From Yeosuana aquiaggeris (GTDB lineage Bacteria > Bacteroidota > Bacteroidia > Flavobacteriales > Flavobacteriaceae), in the NCBI RefSeq assembly GCF_044003965.1, contig NZ_JBAWKC010000001.1:1178001-1242000 (forward strand): DNA of 64,000 bases. The letters are read 5' to 3'. Positions 44,711-52,351 of the stretch are shown here, piece by piece. The notes beneath the pieces are model-generated. The model saw only the letters and a list, made by a program, of their open reading frames with translations. It did no database searches and was not told the DNA's origin. Numbering within the stretch: position 1 is the first letter of the stretch; the number at the start of each line of letters is the position of its first letter. The position numbers and the translations under genes were made by a program.

Positions 44711-45256
44711 ATGAAATATACTTGGATTATACTTTTTGCTTTCTTTTTCACTTCTTGTAAAGAAAATAAACCATCAATTAATACAGAACAAGAAAAGGCT
44801 TCTGAAGTAAAAAATGACACTATAAAAACAGGAAATATTGATCTTGAAATATATGATTTTAATGGTTTTAAAAAATATTTAAACCAGAAAGATGATAAAG
44901 TATATATTGTCAATTTTTGGGCTACTTGGTGCGCGCCTTGTGTAAAAGAGTTACCGTTTTTTGAAAAGATAAATAAGGAATACCGTGATAAAAATGTAGA
45001 GGTTATTTTGGTGAGTTTAGATTTTCCACATTTGTATGAGTCGAAACTAAAACCATTTATAGTTGAACATCAGATCAAATCCAAAGTGATCGCGTTGGAT
45101 GATGTTGATATGAACACCTGGATACCGTTGGTTAATCCAGATTGGTCAGGTTCCATACCTGCAACCATCATTTATAAAAATGATAACTCCAAGTTTTTTG
45201 AACAATCGTTTACTTATAAAACATTAGAAAATGAAATACTTAAATTTTTAAAATAA
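44711..45256 (+). CDS. TlpA/ResA-like thioredoxin-fold lipoprotein
   Basis: About 181 residues from the ATG at 44711, chosen because it starts a lipoprotein signal peptide (MKYTWIILFAFFFTSC, lipobox FTSC). Upstream in-frame ATGs at 44678 and 44705 are less likely. The thioredoxin domain has VNFWATWCAPCVKELPFFEKI with the CAPC active site and the cis-proline in GSIPATIIYK. Such proteins reduce or oxidise thiols in the periplasm, often for cytochrome c maturation. It precedes a second thioredoxin-fold gene by 6 bp. Confidence 0.88.
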   Translation: MKYTWIILFAFFFTSCKENKPSINTEQEKASEVKNDTIKTGNIDLEIYDFNGFKKYLNQKDDKVYIVNFWATWCAPCVKELPFFEKINKEYRDKNVEVILVSLDFPHLYESKLKPFIVEHQIKSKVIALDDVDMNTWIPLVNPDWSGSIPATIIYKNDNSKFFEQSFTYKTLENEILKFLK

Positions 45257-45262
45257 AGACTT

Positions 45263-45877
45263 ATGAAAACACCAGTAATATTATCAATCATGATGATTTC
45301 ATTTATTAGCGATTTTACAAACAATAATGCCGTTATTGATTCAGGTTACCAAATAGGCGATGTGGTGTCTGATTTTGAATTAAAAAATGTGGATGGTAAA
45401 ATGATTTCGCTTTCAGATTATAATGAAGCAAAAGGCTTTATTATTACGTTTACCTGTAATACCTGTCCTTTTGCAGTAGCTTATGAAGATAGAATCATAG
45501 CACTTGATAAAAAGTATGCCTCAAAAGGATATCCGGTAATCGCTATTAATCCTAACAATCCACTTGTTCAACCAGGTGATAGTTTTAAGGCTATGCAACA
45601 AAGAGCGATAGAAAAAGGGTTTACATTTCCTTATTTAGTAGATGAGGGTCAGAAAGTATATCCAAAATATGGTGCAACCAAAACACCGCACATGTATGTT
45701 TTGCACAAAACTAAAAAAGGAATTGTTGTGAAGTATATTGGAGCCATTGATGATAATTATCAGGATGCCTCTGCTGTTAAAACAAAGTATGTTGAAAATG
45801 CTGTTGATGCCTTATTAATGGGAGAAGAGATTAAGCAGACAGAAACGAAAGCCATTGGTTGTACTATTAAAGTATAA
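45263..45877 (+). CDS. Thioredoxin-fold (AhpC/TSA-like) protein
   Basis: 204 residues. A hydrophobic N-terminus (MKTPVILSIMMISFISDF) suggests export. The fold has GDVVSDFELKNVDGKMISLSDY, a CxxC pair in FTCNTCPFAVAYE, and a TPH cis-proline region in TKTPHMYVL, the pattern of redoxin-family proteins with a CNTC active site. A final cysteine lies in AIGCTIKV. Probably works with the TlpA-like protein encoded 6 bp upstream in periplasmic redox balance. Confidence 0.82.
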   Translation: MKTPVILSIMMISFISDFTNNNAVIDSGYQIGDVVSDFELKNVDGKMISLSDYNEAKGFIITFTCNTCPFAVAYEDRIIALDKKYASKGYPVIAINPNNPLVQPGDSFKAMQQRAIEKGFTFPYLVDEGQKVYPKYGATKTPHMYVLHKTKKGIVVKYIGAIDDNYQDASAVKTKYVENAVDALLMGEEIKQTETKAIGCTIKV

Positions 45878-45938
45878 TGACAAATAAGCACTATTGAATC
45901 CAAAATAAATTTTTCTATTAAAAGTTATGTAGATATGT

Positions 45939-45946
45939 TATTTTTG
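45939..45946 (+). promoter_or_regulatory. Candidate -7 box ahead of the rhodanese pair
   Basis: TATTTTTG fits TAnnTTTG, 19 bp before the ATG at 45966. No clear -33 element. Confidence 0.45.
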
Positions 45947-45965
45947 TCCCTTATTATTTTTTAAA

Positions 45966-46274
45966 ATGGAAGAACTAACACAAGATGAATGGGCTGAGCA
46001 GCTTGAAAATGATGATAAAGCTGTTATAATTGATGTAAGAACAGATAACGAAGTAGCTGCTGGAATAATTCCAAATGCCATTCATATTGATTTTTATAGA
46101 GGACATGATTTTATAGCCGAAATTCAAAAGCTCGATAAAGATAAAAACTATTATGTATATTGTAGATCTGGAAATAGAAGCGGACAGGCCTGCAAAATTA
46201 TGGATCAATTAGGTTTTAAAAATGCTTACAACCTTATTGGTGGTATCATGCAATGGCAAGGTGAAATCGAATAA
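45966..46274 (+). CDS. Cytoplasmic rhodanese-like protein
   Basis: 102 residues, single rhodanese domain without a signal peptide. VIIDVRTDNEVAAGIIPNAIHID at the start and the six-residue active-site loop CRSGNR in YYVYCRSGNRSGQACKIM are intact, so persulfide transfer is possible. GGIMQWQGE closes the fold. It is followed 11 bp later by a lipoprotein with the same fold: a cytoplasmic and a periplasmic version side by side. Confidence 0.9.
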   Translation: MEELTQDEWAEQLENDDKAVIIDVRTDNEVAAGIIPNAIHIDFYRGHDFIAEIQKLDKDKNYYVYCRSGNRSGQACKIMDQLGFKNAYNLIGGIMQWQGEIE

Positions 46275-46285
46275 TTATTATAAAA

Positions 46286-46678
46286 ATGAAAAAGTTATTA
46301 ATTGTTTTTGGCTTAATTTTTTTCTTCGTAATTGGTTGTAAAGGCCAGTTAGAATCAGGTATAAAAGATATTTCTGTTGAAGAAATGCAATCTTTGTTAA
46401 AAATTGATGATGTACAGTTGGTAGATGTTAGGACCCCTGAAGAATTTAAAGCAGGTTATATCGCTAATGCTCAAAACATAGATTATTATTCTCCTACTAT
46501 TGATGAAGATATTCTTAAACTTGACAAGAATAAGCCTGTGATTGTATATTGTCGCAGTGGTAAAAGGAGCAGGGACTGCTCTGAAAAACTATTAGAGGCA
46601 GGTTTTCAAAAAATATACAACTTAGAAGGTGGTATTATCCAGTGGGAACATGAAGGCAAAGAAATAACTAACAAATAA
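46286..46678 (+). CDS. Rhodanese-like lipoprotein
   Basis: 130 residues. Signal peptide with lipobox (LIFFFVIGCKG). The rhodanese domain has VQLVDVRTPEEFKAGYIANAQNIDY and the active loop CRSGKR in VIVYCRSGKRSRDCSEKL; the catalytic Cys is intact. Location in the periplasm, membrane anchored. A terminator follows the stop codon directly. Confidence 0.9.
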   Translation: MKKLLIVFGLIFFFVIGCKGQLESGIKDISVEEMQSLLKIDDVQLVDVRTPEEFKAGYIANAQNIDYYSPTIDEDILKLDKNKPVIVYCRSGKRSRDCSEKLLEAGFQKIYNLEGGIIQWEHEGKEITNK

Positions 46679-46680
46679 AA

Positions 46681-46710
46681 AAAACCTCTCAATTTTGAGA
46701 GGTTTTTTTT
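46681..46710 (+). terminator. Terminator of the rhodanese pair
   Basis: AAAACCTCTC pairs with GAGAGGTTTT around an AATTTT loop, then more T residues. It starts 2 bp after the stop codon. Confidence 0.88.
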
Positions 46711-46782
46711 GCTCAGCAGTTTTATTTTTGAGTCAAAATATTAATAAAATAATTCATTTTTAACAGTATATAAAAAATTTCT

Positions 46783-46790
46783 TATATTTG
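46783..46790 (+). promoter_or_regulatory. -7 box of the 46929 gene
   Basis: TATATTTG fits TAnnTTTG. Transcription would start near 46797, giving an unusually long leader of about 130 nt that contains a perfect 8-bp inverted repeat (46882-46900) and the motif TTAACCAACCAA (46905-46916). Confidence 0.55.
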
Positions 46791-46881
46791 ATTTACTCCA
46801 AATGATGACCCTTTATCTTAAATGATCAAATAGTATTGTCATTTATTATATAGCTATTATTTATAATTTTTTTCACACAGA

Positions 46882-46900
46882 CCATATAATAATTATATGG
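46882..46900 (+). promoter_or_regulatory. Inverted repeat in the 46929 leader
   Basis: CCATATAA-TAA-TTATATGG, an 8-bp perfect stem with a 3-nt loop, 28 bp before the ATG. Too weak for a terminator; may be a protein-binding palindrome or RNA element. Confidence 0.4.
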
Positions 46901-46928
46901 CTAATTAACCAACCAAATAATTTTAATT

Positions 46929-47699
46929 ATGATTAAAAAATCAATTTCATTAATGTGTATGGTTGCCATTGTATTTGGCTCCATGTTTACAGTAAAAGCC
47001 CAAGATGAATCTAAGGATTACAAAATGTGGGAAGATATTATGTTAACTCCAGACAATACAAAACTGAAGGTTTTACAAGAAAATATGAGAAAGCATAATA
47101 TGACTTATCACAAAGCAGGACCATCTAAGGCCACTGTTTATAATATTAGCTCCGGACCAAATGCTGGAAATATTATTTGGGAAATGGGACCCATGATGTA
47201 TAAGCATAATGATTCACGTCCGGGAGAAGGTGCTCATGATGCCGATTGGAGAGATAATGTGATGCCTTATATAAAAAAGATTCAAACAATTGAATATTGG
47301 ACTGCTGATAAAAAATTAAATAATACGGATATGTTGGATGATGATAATTCTAAATATCCAATAGCTTTTGTAAGATATTTTGAAGTTGTTGACGGACCAG
47401 CACCTGGAGTCAATGAATTCTTTGAAAGAGTAAGTAAAACAGTTAAGGCATTAGATGGTGTAAACCCTTGGGGCGTATATTACAATGAGTTCAGACAAGG
47501 AAATCTTGGTCGTCATATTGCAACGTTTAGTTTTAGTCCAAACTGGGCCGATTTTGATAGAGATGTCAACTGGGTAGAAACCTTTAATAAAGTTAATGGC
47601 GAAAATTCTTGGCAAAATCAACAAGATTTATTCAATATCACTTTTAAAAATTCATGGGATGAAATTTGGGTATATAATGCTCAAATGAGCGGTCAATAA
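46929..47699 (+). CDS. Exported protein of unknown function
   Basis: 256 residues with a signal peptide (MIKKSISLMCMVAIVFGSMFTVKAQ). I do not recognise the family. The mature protein is rich in aromatic residues and asparagine: GAHDADWRDNVMPYIKKIQTIEYW, YPIAFVRYFEVVDGPAPGVNEFF, WGVYYNEFRQGNLGRHIATFSF and WQNQQDLFNITFKNSWDEIWVY. The two halves look like repeats of an alpha-beta unit, which would suit a dimeric ferredoxin-like barrel, but this is a guess. It has its own promoter and terminator and a long structured leader, so it is probably strongly and specifically expressed. Confidence 0.7.
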   Translation: MIKKSISLMCMVAIVFGSMFTVKAQDESKDYKMWEDIMLTPDNTKLKVLQENMRKHNMTYHKAGPSKATVYNISSGPNAGNIIWEMGPMMYKHNDSRPGEGAHDADWRDNVMPYIKKIQTIEYWTADKKLNNTDMLDDDNSKYPIAFVRYFEVVDGPAPGVNEFFERVSKTVKALDGVNPWGVYYNEFRQGNLGRHIATFSFSPNWADFDRDVNWVETFNKVNGENSWQNQQDLFNITFKNSWDEIWVYNAQMSGQ

Positions 47700-47741
47700 T
47701 TCTGTACTCAGGGTCATATAATAAACCTACACTAATAAATT

Positions 47742-47776
47742 AAAAACCTCCATTTTGTCATGAAATGGGGGTTTTT
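47742..47776 (+). terminator. Terminator of the 46929 gene
   Basis: AAAAACCTCCATTT pairs with AAATGGGGGTTTTT with one T-G wobble around TGTCATG. A T-run forms the right arm. Confidence 0.85.
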
Positions 47777-47956
47777 ATTGTTATAAACTTATTTTTAACT
47801 ACTTTTTAAGTCCTTCAACTATTAATTTTTATTCAAAACATCTATTTATATACTTTTATAATAAATTAATTATTCTTAGTTATCAGTTTTTATTTTAGGA
47901 ATATGTAATTTTAAAGTAGCTTTTTTATTAATTAATTATTTTAATCCCTTACCCTC

Positions 47957-48241
47957 ATGGAAAATGGTTACGTTATTTTAGGTATTGTTGCCTTATTATT
48001 TATCAGTATGTATGGTTATGCTTATGCTTCTGTTGCTTTAGAAAAAATTCAAGAAAAAAAAGCTCTTAAAATGGAACTTAAAAAGGAACAATTGAGACTT
48101 GAAGAGAAAGCTATCAAGCAGAAAGCCAGAGATGAAAAGATGAGTCAGTTAAATAAGCGAAGTGAAGAAATAAGACTTGAGCTTGAAAACCTTGAACAAA
48201 AGAAAAAGGAAAAAGAAGTGAAAAGGCTTAAAATAAGCTAA
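47957..48241 (+). CDS. Membrane-anchored coiled-coil protein
   Basis: 94 residues. An N-terminal membrane helix (YVILGIVALLFISMYGYAYASVA, residues 4-26) is followed by a highly charged coiled coil of Lys, Glu and Arg to the end. No enzymatic motif. Orientation would place the coiled coil in the cytoplasm if the helix acts as an N-out anchor. Function unknown; it stands alone with 257 bp before it and 128 bp after it. Confidence 0.65.
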   Translation: MENGYVILGIVALLFISMYGYAYASVALEKIQEKKALKMELKKEQLRLEEKAIKQKARDEKMSQLNKRSEEIRLELENLEQKKKEKEVKRLKIS

Positions 48242-48291
48242 AATCATTTCAGCATTCTTTTAATTAAACAACATTAACTGAGCTGATATTG

Positions 48292-48320
48292 TTGATTTCC
48301 AGTTCTTTCTAATAAATTTG
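48292..48320 (+). promoter_or_regulatory. Promoter of the 48370 lipoprotein gene
   Basis: TTG (48292-48294), an 18-nt spacer and TAAATTTG (48313-48320) fit the Bacteroidetes promoter; transcription would start near 48326, giving a leader of about 44 nt. Confidence 0.65.
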
Positions 48321-48369
48321 AGCATATTTTACTTAACTTTAAACGAAATAACAAACTAAAATCAACATT

Positions 48370-48915
48370 ATGAAACAAATTATTTTCATTTTATTCTGCG
48401 CAACTATTCTTATAGGTTGCCAACAAAAACCTGACAATTCCGCTCAGGAAGCGTTTGAAAAAAATTCACAAACCGTTTTAGCTAACCTTGAAGGGTGGCA
48501 AAATGAAAACATTGATTATTCAATGTATTCCAAAGATTTTATCATGTTAGAAACTGGTGTAGGAGCAGAGAAAGATTCCTTAACATTAGATGAGGTTATA
48601 GCGAATGATAAGAGAATGTGGGAGTATTATGATTTTAAACTACTTACCAGTCCTCCGGTTTTACTACCAGGGGTTAATCCAGATACTAAAAAACCAGATG
48701 GTTCAGTAAGACATTATAGTACATGGGAAATCACACTTCCTGCTACAGATTCAACTGAGGCCAAATCCGGTCAATTAAAACTTTATGAATCTTTTGATTT
48801 TGATGCTGATGGTAAAATATTATACCAACAAGTTTATGGTGATTTTGGTGGATTAATGATGAAATTGCATCATATTGATGAAGACAAGGGTGACATGGCA
48901 GAAATGGAAGAATAA
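48370..48915 (+). CDS. SnoaL/NTF2-like lipoprotein
   Basis: 181 residues. Signal peptide with lipobox (FCATILIGCQQK). The mature part has the outline of an NTF2/SnoaL-like cone fold: NIDYSMYSKDFIMLETG, a central EVIANDKRMWEYYDFKLL, then WEITLPATDSTEAKSGQLKLYESFDFDADGKILYQQVYGD. This is a resemblance, not a firm match. No catalytic residues can be assigned. Followed by its own terminator. Confidence 0.65.
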   Translation: MKQIIFILFCATILIGCQQKPDNSAQEAFEKNSQTVLANLEGWQNENIDYSMYSKDFIMLETGVGAEKDSLTLDEVIANDKRMWEYYDFKLLTSPPVLLPGVNPDTKKPDGSVRHYSTWEITLPATDSTEAKSGQLKLYESFDFDADGKILYQQVYGDFGGLMMKLHHIDEDKGDMAEMEE

Positions 48916-48941
48916 TTAAAATATCTTTTAAAGAAAAATTT

Positions 48942-48975
48942 AAAACCTAACTGTAAAAATACAGTTAGGTTTTTT
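48942..48975 (+). terminator. Terminator of the 48370 gene
   Basis: AAAACCTAACTGT (48942-48954) pairs with ACAGTTAGGTTTT (48961-48973) around AAAAAT: a 13-bp stem with a T-run. Confidence 0.92.
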
Positions 48976-48987
48976 TGTGATTTAACA

Positions 48988-49030
48988 TGATATCTGTCAC
49001 AAAATATTTAATTAATTATAGGTAATATTG
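48988..49030 (+). promoter_or_regulatory. Crp/Fnr-type operator and -7 box ahead of the 49080 gene
   Basis: TGATATCTGTCA (48988-48999) is TGAC-N4-GTCA with one mismatch. TAATATTG (49023-49030) is a TAnnTTTG-like box; the spacing from the palindrome centre is 29.5 nt, the same as at 24667 and 58666. Confidence 0.55.
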
Positions 49031-49079
49031 CTTTATAATTTAAACATCATATTTTTCTAATCATAATAAATATCACAGC

Positions 49080-49826
49080 ATGAAATATTTCAGAGTTACT
49101 TTTGTTCTTACTGTTTTTTTGTTTTTCTCGTGTAAAGACCAATACAAAACAATTCCTTCAGAAGTTATAAATAATAATGTAGAAAACACAAATCAAGTAG
49201 TGAACCCTGAATCTTCTAAATTACATACCGTAGTGGTAAATGAGATTCTTCCTACTTCAAATTACACCTATCTAAATGTCACAGAAGGAGAGAAAGTCTT
49301 TTGGATTGCTGTAAGTAGCACAGATGCGAAAATAGGAGACACTTATTTTTACGTTGGGGGTCTTTTGAAAAATAATTTTGAAAGTAAAGCATTAAATAAA
49401 GTGTTTGATGAATTGTATTTGGTTGGGAATTTAGTTTCTTCAAATCATGGTGAGCAATCTGGTGACATAACGGCTAATAATTCAACACCTAAAGAGTTGG
49501 CAGCTAAATCTGAGAAAATAAATATAACAAGACAAAAAGGATCGATTAAAATTTCTGAAATTGTAAATAACCCAAAAAAATATGAAGGACAAACCGTTCA
49601 GATTGATGGTGAATGCACAAAAATCAATCTTGGAATCATGGGCAAGAACTGGATTCATTTGAAAGATGGAAGTCAAGATGCTTATGATCTAGTCATCACT
49701 TCAGATGAAATGGTGGATGTTGGTTCTGTAGTGACCCTCAGAGCAGAGGTGGTTTTAGATAAAGACTTTGGTGCTGGTTATAAGTATGATTTGATATTAG
49801 AAAATGGTGTGATAGTAAAAAAATAG
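49080..49826 (+). CDS. Lipoprotein with OB-fold-like C-terminal domain
   Basis: 248 residues. Signal peptide with lipobox (VFLFFSCKDQ). After a linker rich in Asn and Ser, a first domain has TVVVNEILPTSNYTYLNVTEGEKVFWIAVS. A C-terminal domain has ISEIVNNPKKYEGQTVQIDGECTKINLGIMGKNWIHLKDGSQDAYDLVITS, which looks like an OB-fold of the type found in exported nucleic-acid-binding-like proteins of c-type cytochrome clusters. Function unknown. It carries a Crp/Fnr-like operator. Confidence 0.7.
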   Translation: MKYFRVTFVLTVFLFFSCKDQYKTIPSEVINNNVENTNQVVNPESSKLHTVVVNEILPTSNYTYLNVTEGEKVFWIAVSSTDAKIGDTYFYVGGLLKNNFESKALNKVFDELYLVGNLVSSNHGEQSGDITANNSTPKELAAKSEKINITRQKGSIKISEIVNNPKKYEGQTVQIDGECTKINLGIMGKNWIHLKDGSQDAYDLVITSDEMVDVGSVVTLRAEVVLDKDFGAGYKYDLILENGVIVKK

Positions 49827-49854
49827 TAAATTTTTATAGGTTTATTACCAGGGT

Positions 49855-50223
49855 TTATTTTTTAAACATAAAATACACTGCTAAAATCAATAGGATAAAA
49901 GCTATGACATGATTAAATCTAAAGGTTTCTGTTTTGAACACTACCAAAGTAAAAACAGCAAAAACTAAAAGGGTAATCACTTCTTGAATAACCTTAAGCT
50001 GAATTAAAGTAAAAGGACCCCCATTATTTTTGAACCCTATTTTGTTGGCGGGTACTTGAAACATGTATTCAAACAAGGCAATACCCCAGCTAATTAGAAT
50101 TATTGAAATAAGGCCTAATTTGCTGGACCACTTCCATTCCGAAAATTTTAAATGGCCATACCAGGCTATGACCATAAAAGTATTGCTTAATACAAGAAGA
50201 CAAATGGTCAAAATGGCTTTCAT
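49855..50223 (-). CDS. DMT-family (DUF486) membrane protein
   Basis: 122 residues with four hydrophobic segments. The pattern FMVIAWYGHLKF at the start, ISWGIALFEYMFQVPANKIG and GPFTLIQLKVIQEVITLLVFAVFTLVVFKTET matches the DUF486 family of small membrane proteins related to drug/metabolite transporters. No substrate is known. Conserved and complete. Convergent with the 49080 gene. Confidence 0.88.
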   Translation of the reverse strand: MKAILTICLLVLSNTFMVIAWYGHLKFSEWKWSSKLGLISIILISWGIALFEYMFQVPANKIGFKNNGGPFTLIQLKVIQEVITLLVFAVFTLVVFKTETFRFNHVIAFILLILAVYFMFKK

Positions 50224-50434
50224 AGAATGGTGTCCTTAATTTTCGATAAATATAATTTGAAATAGAATAGAATACAATGGCATTCCATATTTTATGAAGA
50301 AGATAAAATATGAAATAGAAAAAGGAAACACATCGTAATGCCTTTCCTTTTTCTTCCATAATATCAGGTTTTGTTGATTTTAAGATACCTCAATATTACA
50401 ATGCAAATTAACAAAAAAAGAGTTGATTAAAACA

Positions 50435-50477
50435 TGACTTTTGTCATGGAAAAATAAATTAAAAATGGATAATTTAA
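50435..50477 (+). promoter_or_regulatory. Crp/Fnr-type operator and weak -7 box ahead of the 50510 gene
   Basis: TGACTTTTGTCA (50435-50446) lies within CATGACTTTTGTCATG, perfectly symmetrical outside the TTTT spacer. A weak box, TAATTTAA (50470-50477), begins 29.5 nt from the palindrome centre. The same 12-mer occurs at 52221 and 58666. Confidence 0.55.
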
Positions 50478-50509
50478 ACGATTAATTAAACGTTTTTAAA
50501 AGAAATAAT

Positions 50510-50710
50510 ATGGATAGTGTTTTTCTAAATAAATTAAATACTCTTAAGAAATCGGATGATTTTAAAAAAGTAGCTAATGATGTTAACAATCCTTATTCTT
50601 TGTATTGCAACCAATATATAAGGGCCAGCGAAGAACAAAAAAAATGGATGGACAAAAACTCTGATTATATTCTAAACAAAATTAAAACCTTAGAAAAAAA
50701 ATATCAGTAA
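50510..50710 (+). CDS. Small protein of unknown function
   Basis: 66 residues, no signal peptide or membrane segment, likely cytosolic and helical: FLNKLNTLKKSDDFKKVANDV, then NPYSLYCNQYIRASEEQKKWMDKNSDYIL. One cysteine. Not recognised. Short genes like this need support; here a palindromic operator 64 bp upstream and a clean intergenic setting make it credible. Confidence 0.6.
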   Translation: MDSVFLNKLNTLKKSDDFKKVANDVNNPYSLYCNQYIRASEEQKKWMDKNSDYILNKIKTLEKKYQ

Positions 50711-50790
50711 AATTATAAATTATTTTACTCATTAAAATCCATTATTTAATTTACTTAAATGAAGGATTTTTTTTATTAGGTGAGCATAAA

Positions 50791-52173
50791 TTAATCTGTT
50801 ATTTTTTCCAGTTTTACAGTAAAGTGTCTCATAATGGGCGCTTCTTCAATGATTCTATAACCTCTTTTTGCTTCGCTTCGAGTTGCATAAATCTCTTTAA
50901 TTACCGAGGCAATATATTTCATATGGTTTAAAGAATAGGTTCTGCGAGGAATTGCCAAACGAACCAATTCTAATTCCGGATATCTGTTTTTATGAGTAAA
51001 AGGATCTCTGTCTGCCAGTATGGTGCCAATCTCAACACCTCTAATGCCCCCAACAATATAAAGTTCTATGGCTAAAGCTTGTGCTCTAAATTCATCTCTT
51101 GGTATGGTTGGTACAAATTTGTTGGCATCTAAAAATATAGCGTGACCCCCAAAAGGTTGTTGAACTGGGACTCCAAATTCCACTAATTGGGTTCCTAAAT
51201 AGGCCACTTGTTTTATTCTGGTTTCCAGATAATCAAATTCTGTAGCTTCATCTAAACCTACTGCCAGGGCTCCCATATCTCTTCCGTTTAATCCACCATA
51301 GGTGATAAAGCCTTCAAACATGATATTATAAACCGTCGCTTTTTTGTAAACCTCTTCATCATTAAGCGCAATAAATCCGCCCATATTTACCAGACCATCT
51401 TTTTTTGCGCTCATGGTCATACCATCGGCATATGAGAAGAATTCTTTGACAATTTCCTTAATAGTGGCCTCTTTATAGCGGTCTTCCCTTATTTTAATAA
51501 AGTACGCATTTTCAGCAAACCGTGCCGCATCAATGATTAATGGAATGTGATATTTTTTGCAAATTTTAGAAACCTCTTTTATGTTTTGCATGGAAACGGG
51601 TTGCCCGCCTGCCGAGTTGCAGGTTACCGTAACAATAACAAAAGGAATGTTATTCTTTGGATTGTTTTTTAAGGCCGTTTCTAATTTTTCAATATTCACG
51701 TTGCCTTTAAAAGGATGATATACGGTGGTATTGAAAGCTTCATCAATAGTGCAGTCTAAGGTTGACGCTTTTCTGAATTCAATATGGCCTTTGGTAGTAT
51801 CAAAATGGGAGTTGCCAGGAATCACATCCCCTTCTTTTACCAAAACTGAAAATAAGACATTTTCAGCTGCTCTTCCTTGATGGGTTGGTAAAAAATAGTC
51901 GAATCCGGTGATACGTTTTACAGTCTCTTTTAATTTTAAAAAGGATTGCGATCCGGCATAACTTTCATCACCAACCATCATTTCTGCCCATTGCTTATCG
52001 CTCATGGCACCGGTTCCAGAATCGGTTAACAGATCAATAAATACTTTTTCTGAAGTTAAGTTGAATAAATTATAATCAGCTTCCTTGATCCATTGTTTGC
52101 GTTCTTCAATAGTTGAGGGTTTTATATATTCAACCATTTTGGTTTTATAGGGTTCAGCGTATGGAAGATTCAT
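50791..52173 (-). CDS. tnaA: Tryptophanase
   Basis: 460 residues. Splits L-tryptophan to indole, pyruvate and ammonia using PLP. The Schiff-base lysine is in GMTMSAKKDGLVNMGG, the PLP-stacking region is LPTHQGRAAENVLF, and PLIIDAARFAENAY holds the Asp that contacts the pyridine nitrogen. The FVIVTVTCNSAGGQPVSMQN block matches tryptophanases rather than tyrosine phenol-lyases, but the two are close relatives and the call is not absolute. No tnaC-like Trp leader peptide was found; instead a Crp/Fnr-like operator lies 48 bp upstream of the ATG. Confidence 0.9.
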   Translation of the reverse strand: MNLPYAEPYKTKMVEYIKPSTIEERKQWIKEADYNLFNLTSEKVFIDLLTDSGTGAMSDKQWAEMMVGDESYAGSQSFLKLKETVKRITGFDYFLPTHQGRAAENVLFSVLVKEGDVIPGNSHFDTTKGHIEFRKASTLDCTIDEAFNTTVYHPFKGNVNIEKLETALKNNPKNNIPFVIVTVTCNSAGGQPVSMQNIKEVSKICKKYHIPLIIDAARFAENAYFIKIREDRYKEATIKEIVKEFFSYADGMTMSAKKDGLVNMGGFIALNDEEVYKKATVYNIMFEGFITYGGLNGRDMGALAVGLDEATEFDYLETRIKQVAYLGTQLVEFGVPVQQPFGGHAIFLDANKFVPTIPRDEFRAQALAIELYIVGGIRGVEIGTILADRDPFTHKNRYPELELVRLAIPRRTYSLNHMKYIASVIKEIYATRSEAKRGYRIIEEAPIMRHFTVKLEKITD

Positions 52174-52190
52174 AATTTTTTAGTTTAATG

Positions 52191-52232
52191 CAAAATTACC
52201 AATCATAAACTGTTGGCATATGACAAAAGTCA
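52191..52232 (-). promoter_or_regulatory. Crp/Fnr-type operator and -7 box of tnaA
   Basis: On the minus strand TGACTTTTGTCA (plus 52221-52232) precedes TAATTTTG (plus 52191-52198); the centre is 28.5 nt upstream of the box. Control of tryptophanase by a Crp-type activator is established in enterobacteria, which makes this site credible. Confidence 0.65.
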
Positions 52233-52328
52233 GTAACCTCTTTATTAAGTCTGTATGAGTACTTAATACATATATTTTTCTTAAAAATATTTAATTTTTC
52301 TATTTTAATTTTATATATTGAAGTATTA

Positions 52329-52340
52329 TTAACCAACCAA
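52329..52340 (+). promoter_or_regulatory. TTAACCAACCAA leader motif
   Basis: The 12-mer TTAACCAACCAA lies 11 nt before the ATG at 52352. The identical 12-mer lies 12 nt before the ATG at 46929. In the absence of Shine-Dalgarno sequences it may help ribosome binding. Confidence 0.4.
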
Positions 52341-52351
52341 TATTTTTTGTT

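Noticed and set aside
50090..50359. 89-codon frame on the minus strand overlapping the DUF486 gene
   Set aside because: It overlaps the well-supported 49855-50223 gene in another frame, and its sequence has no recognisable domain; composition fits translated non-coding DNA.
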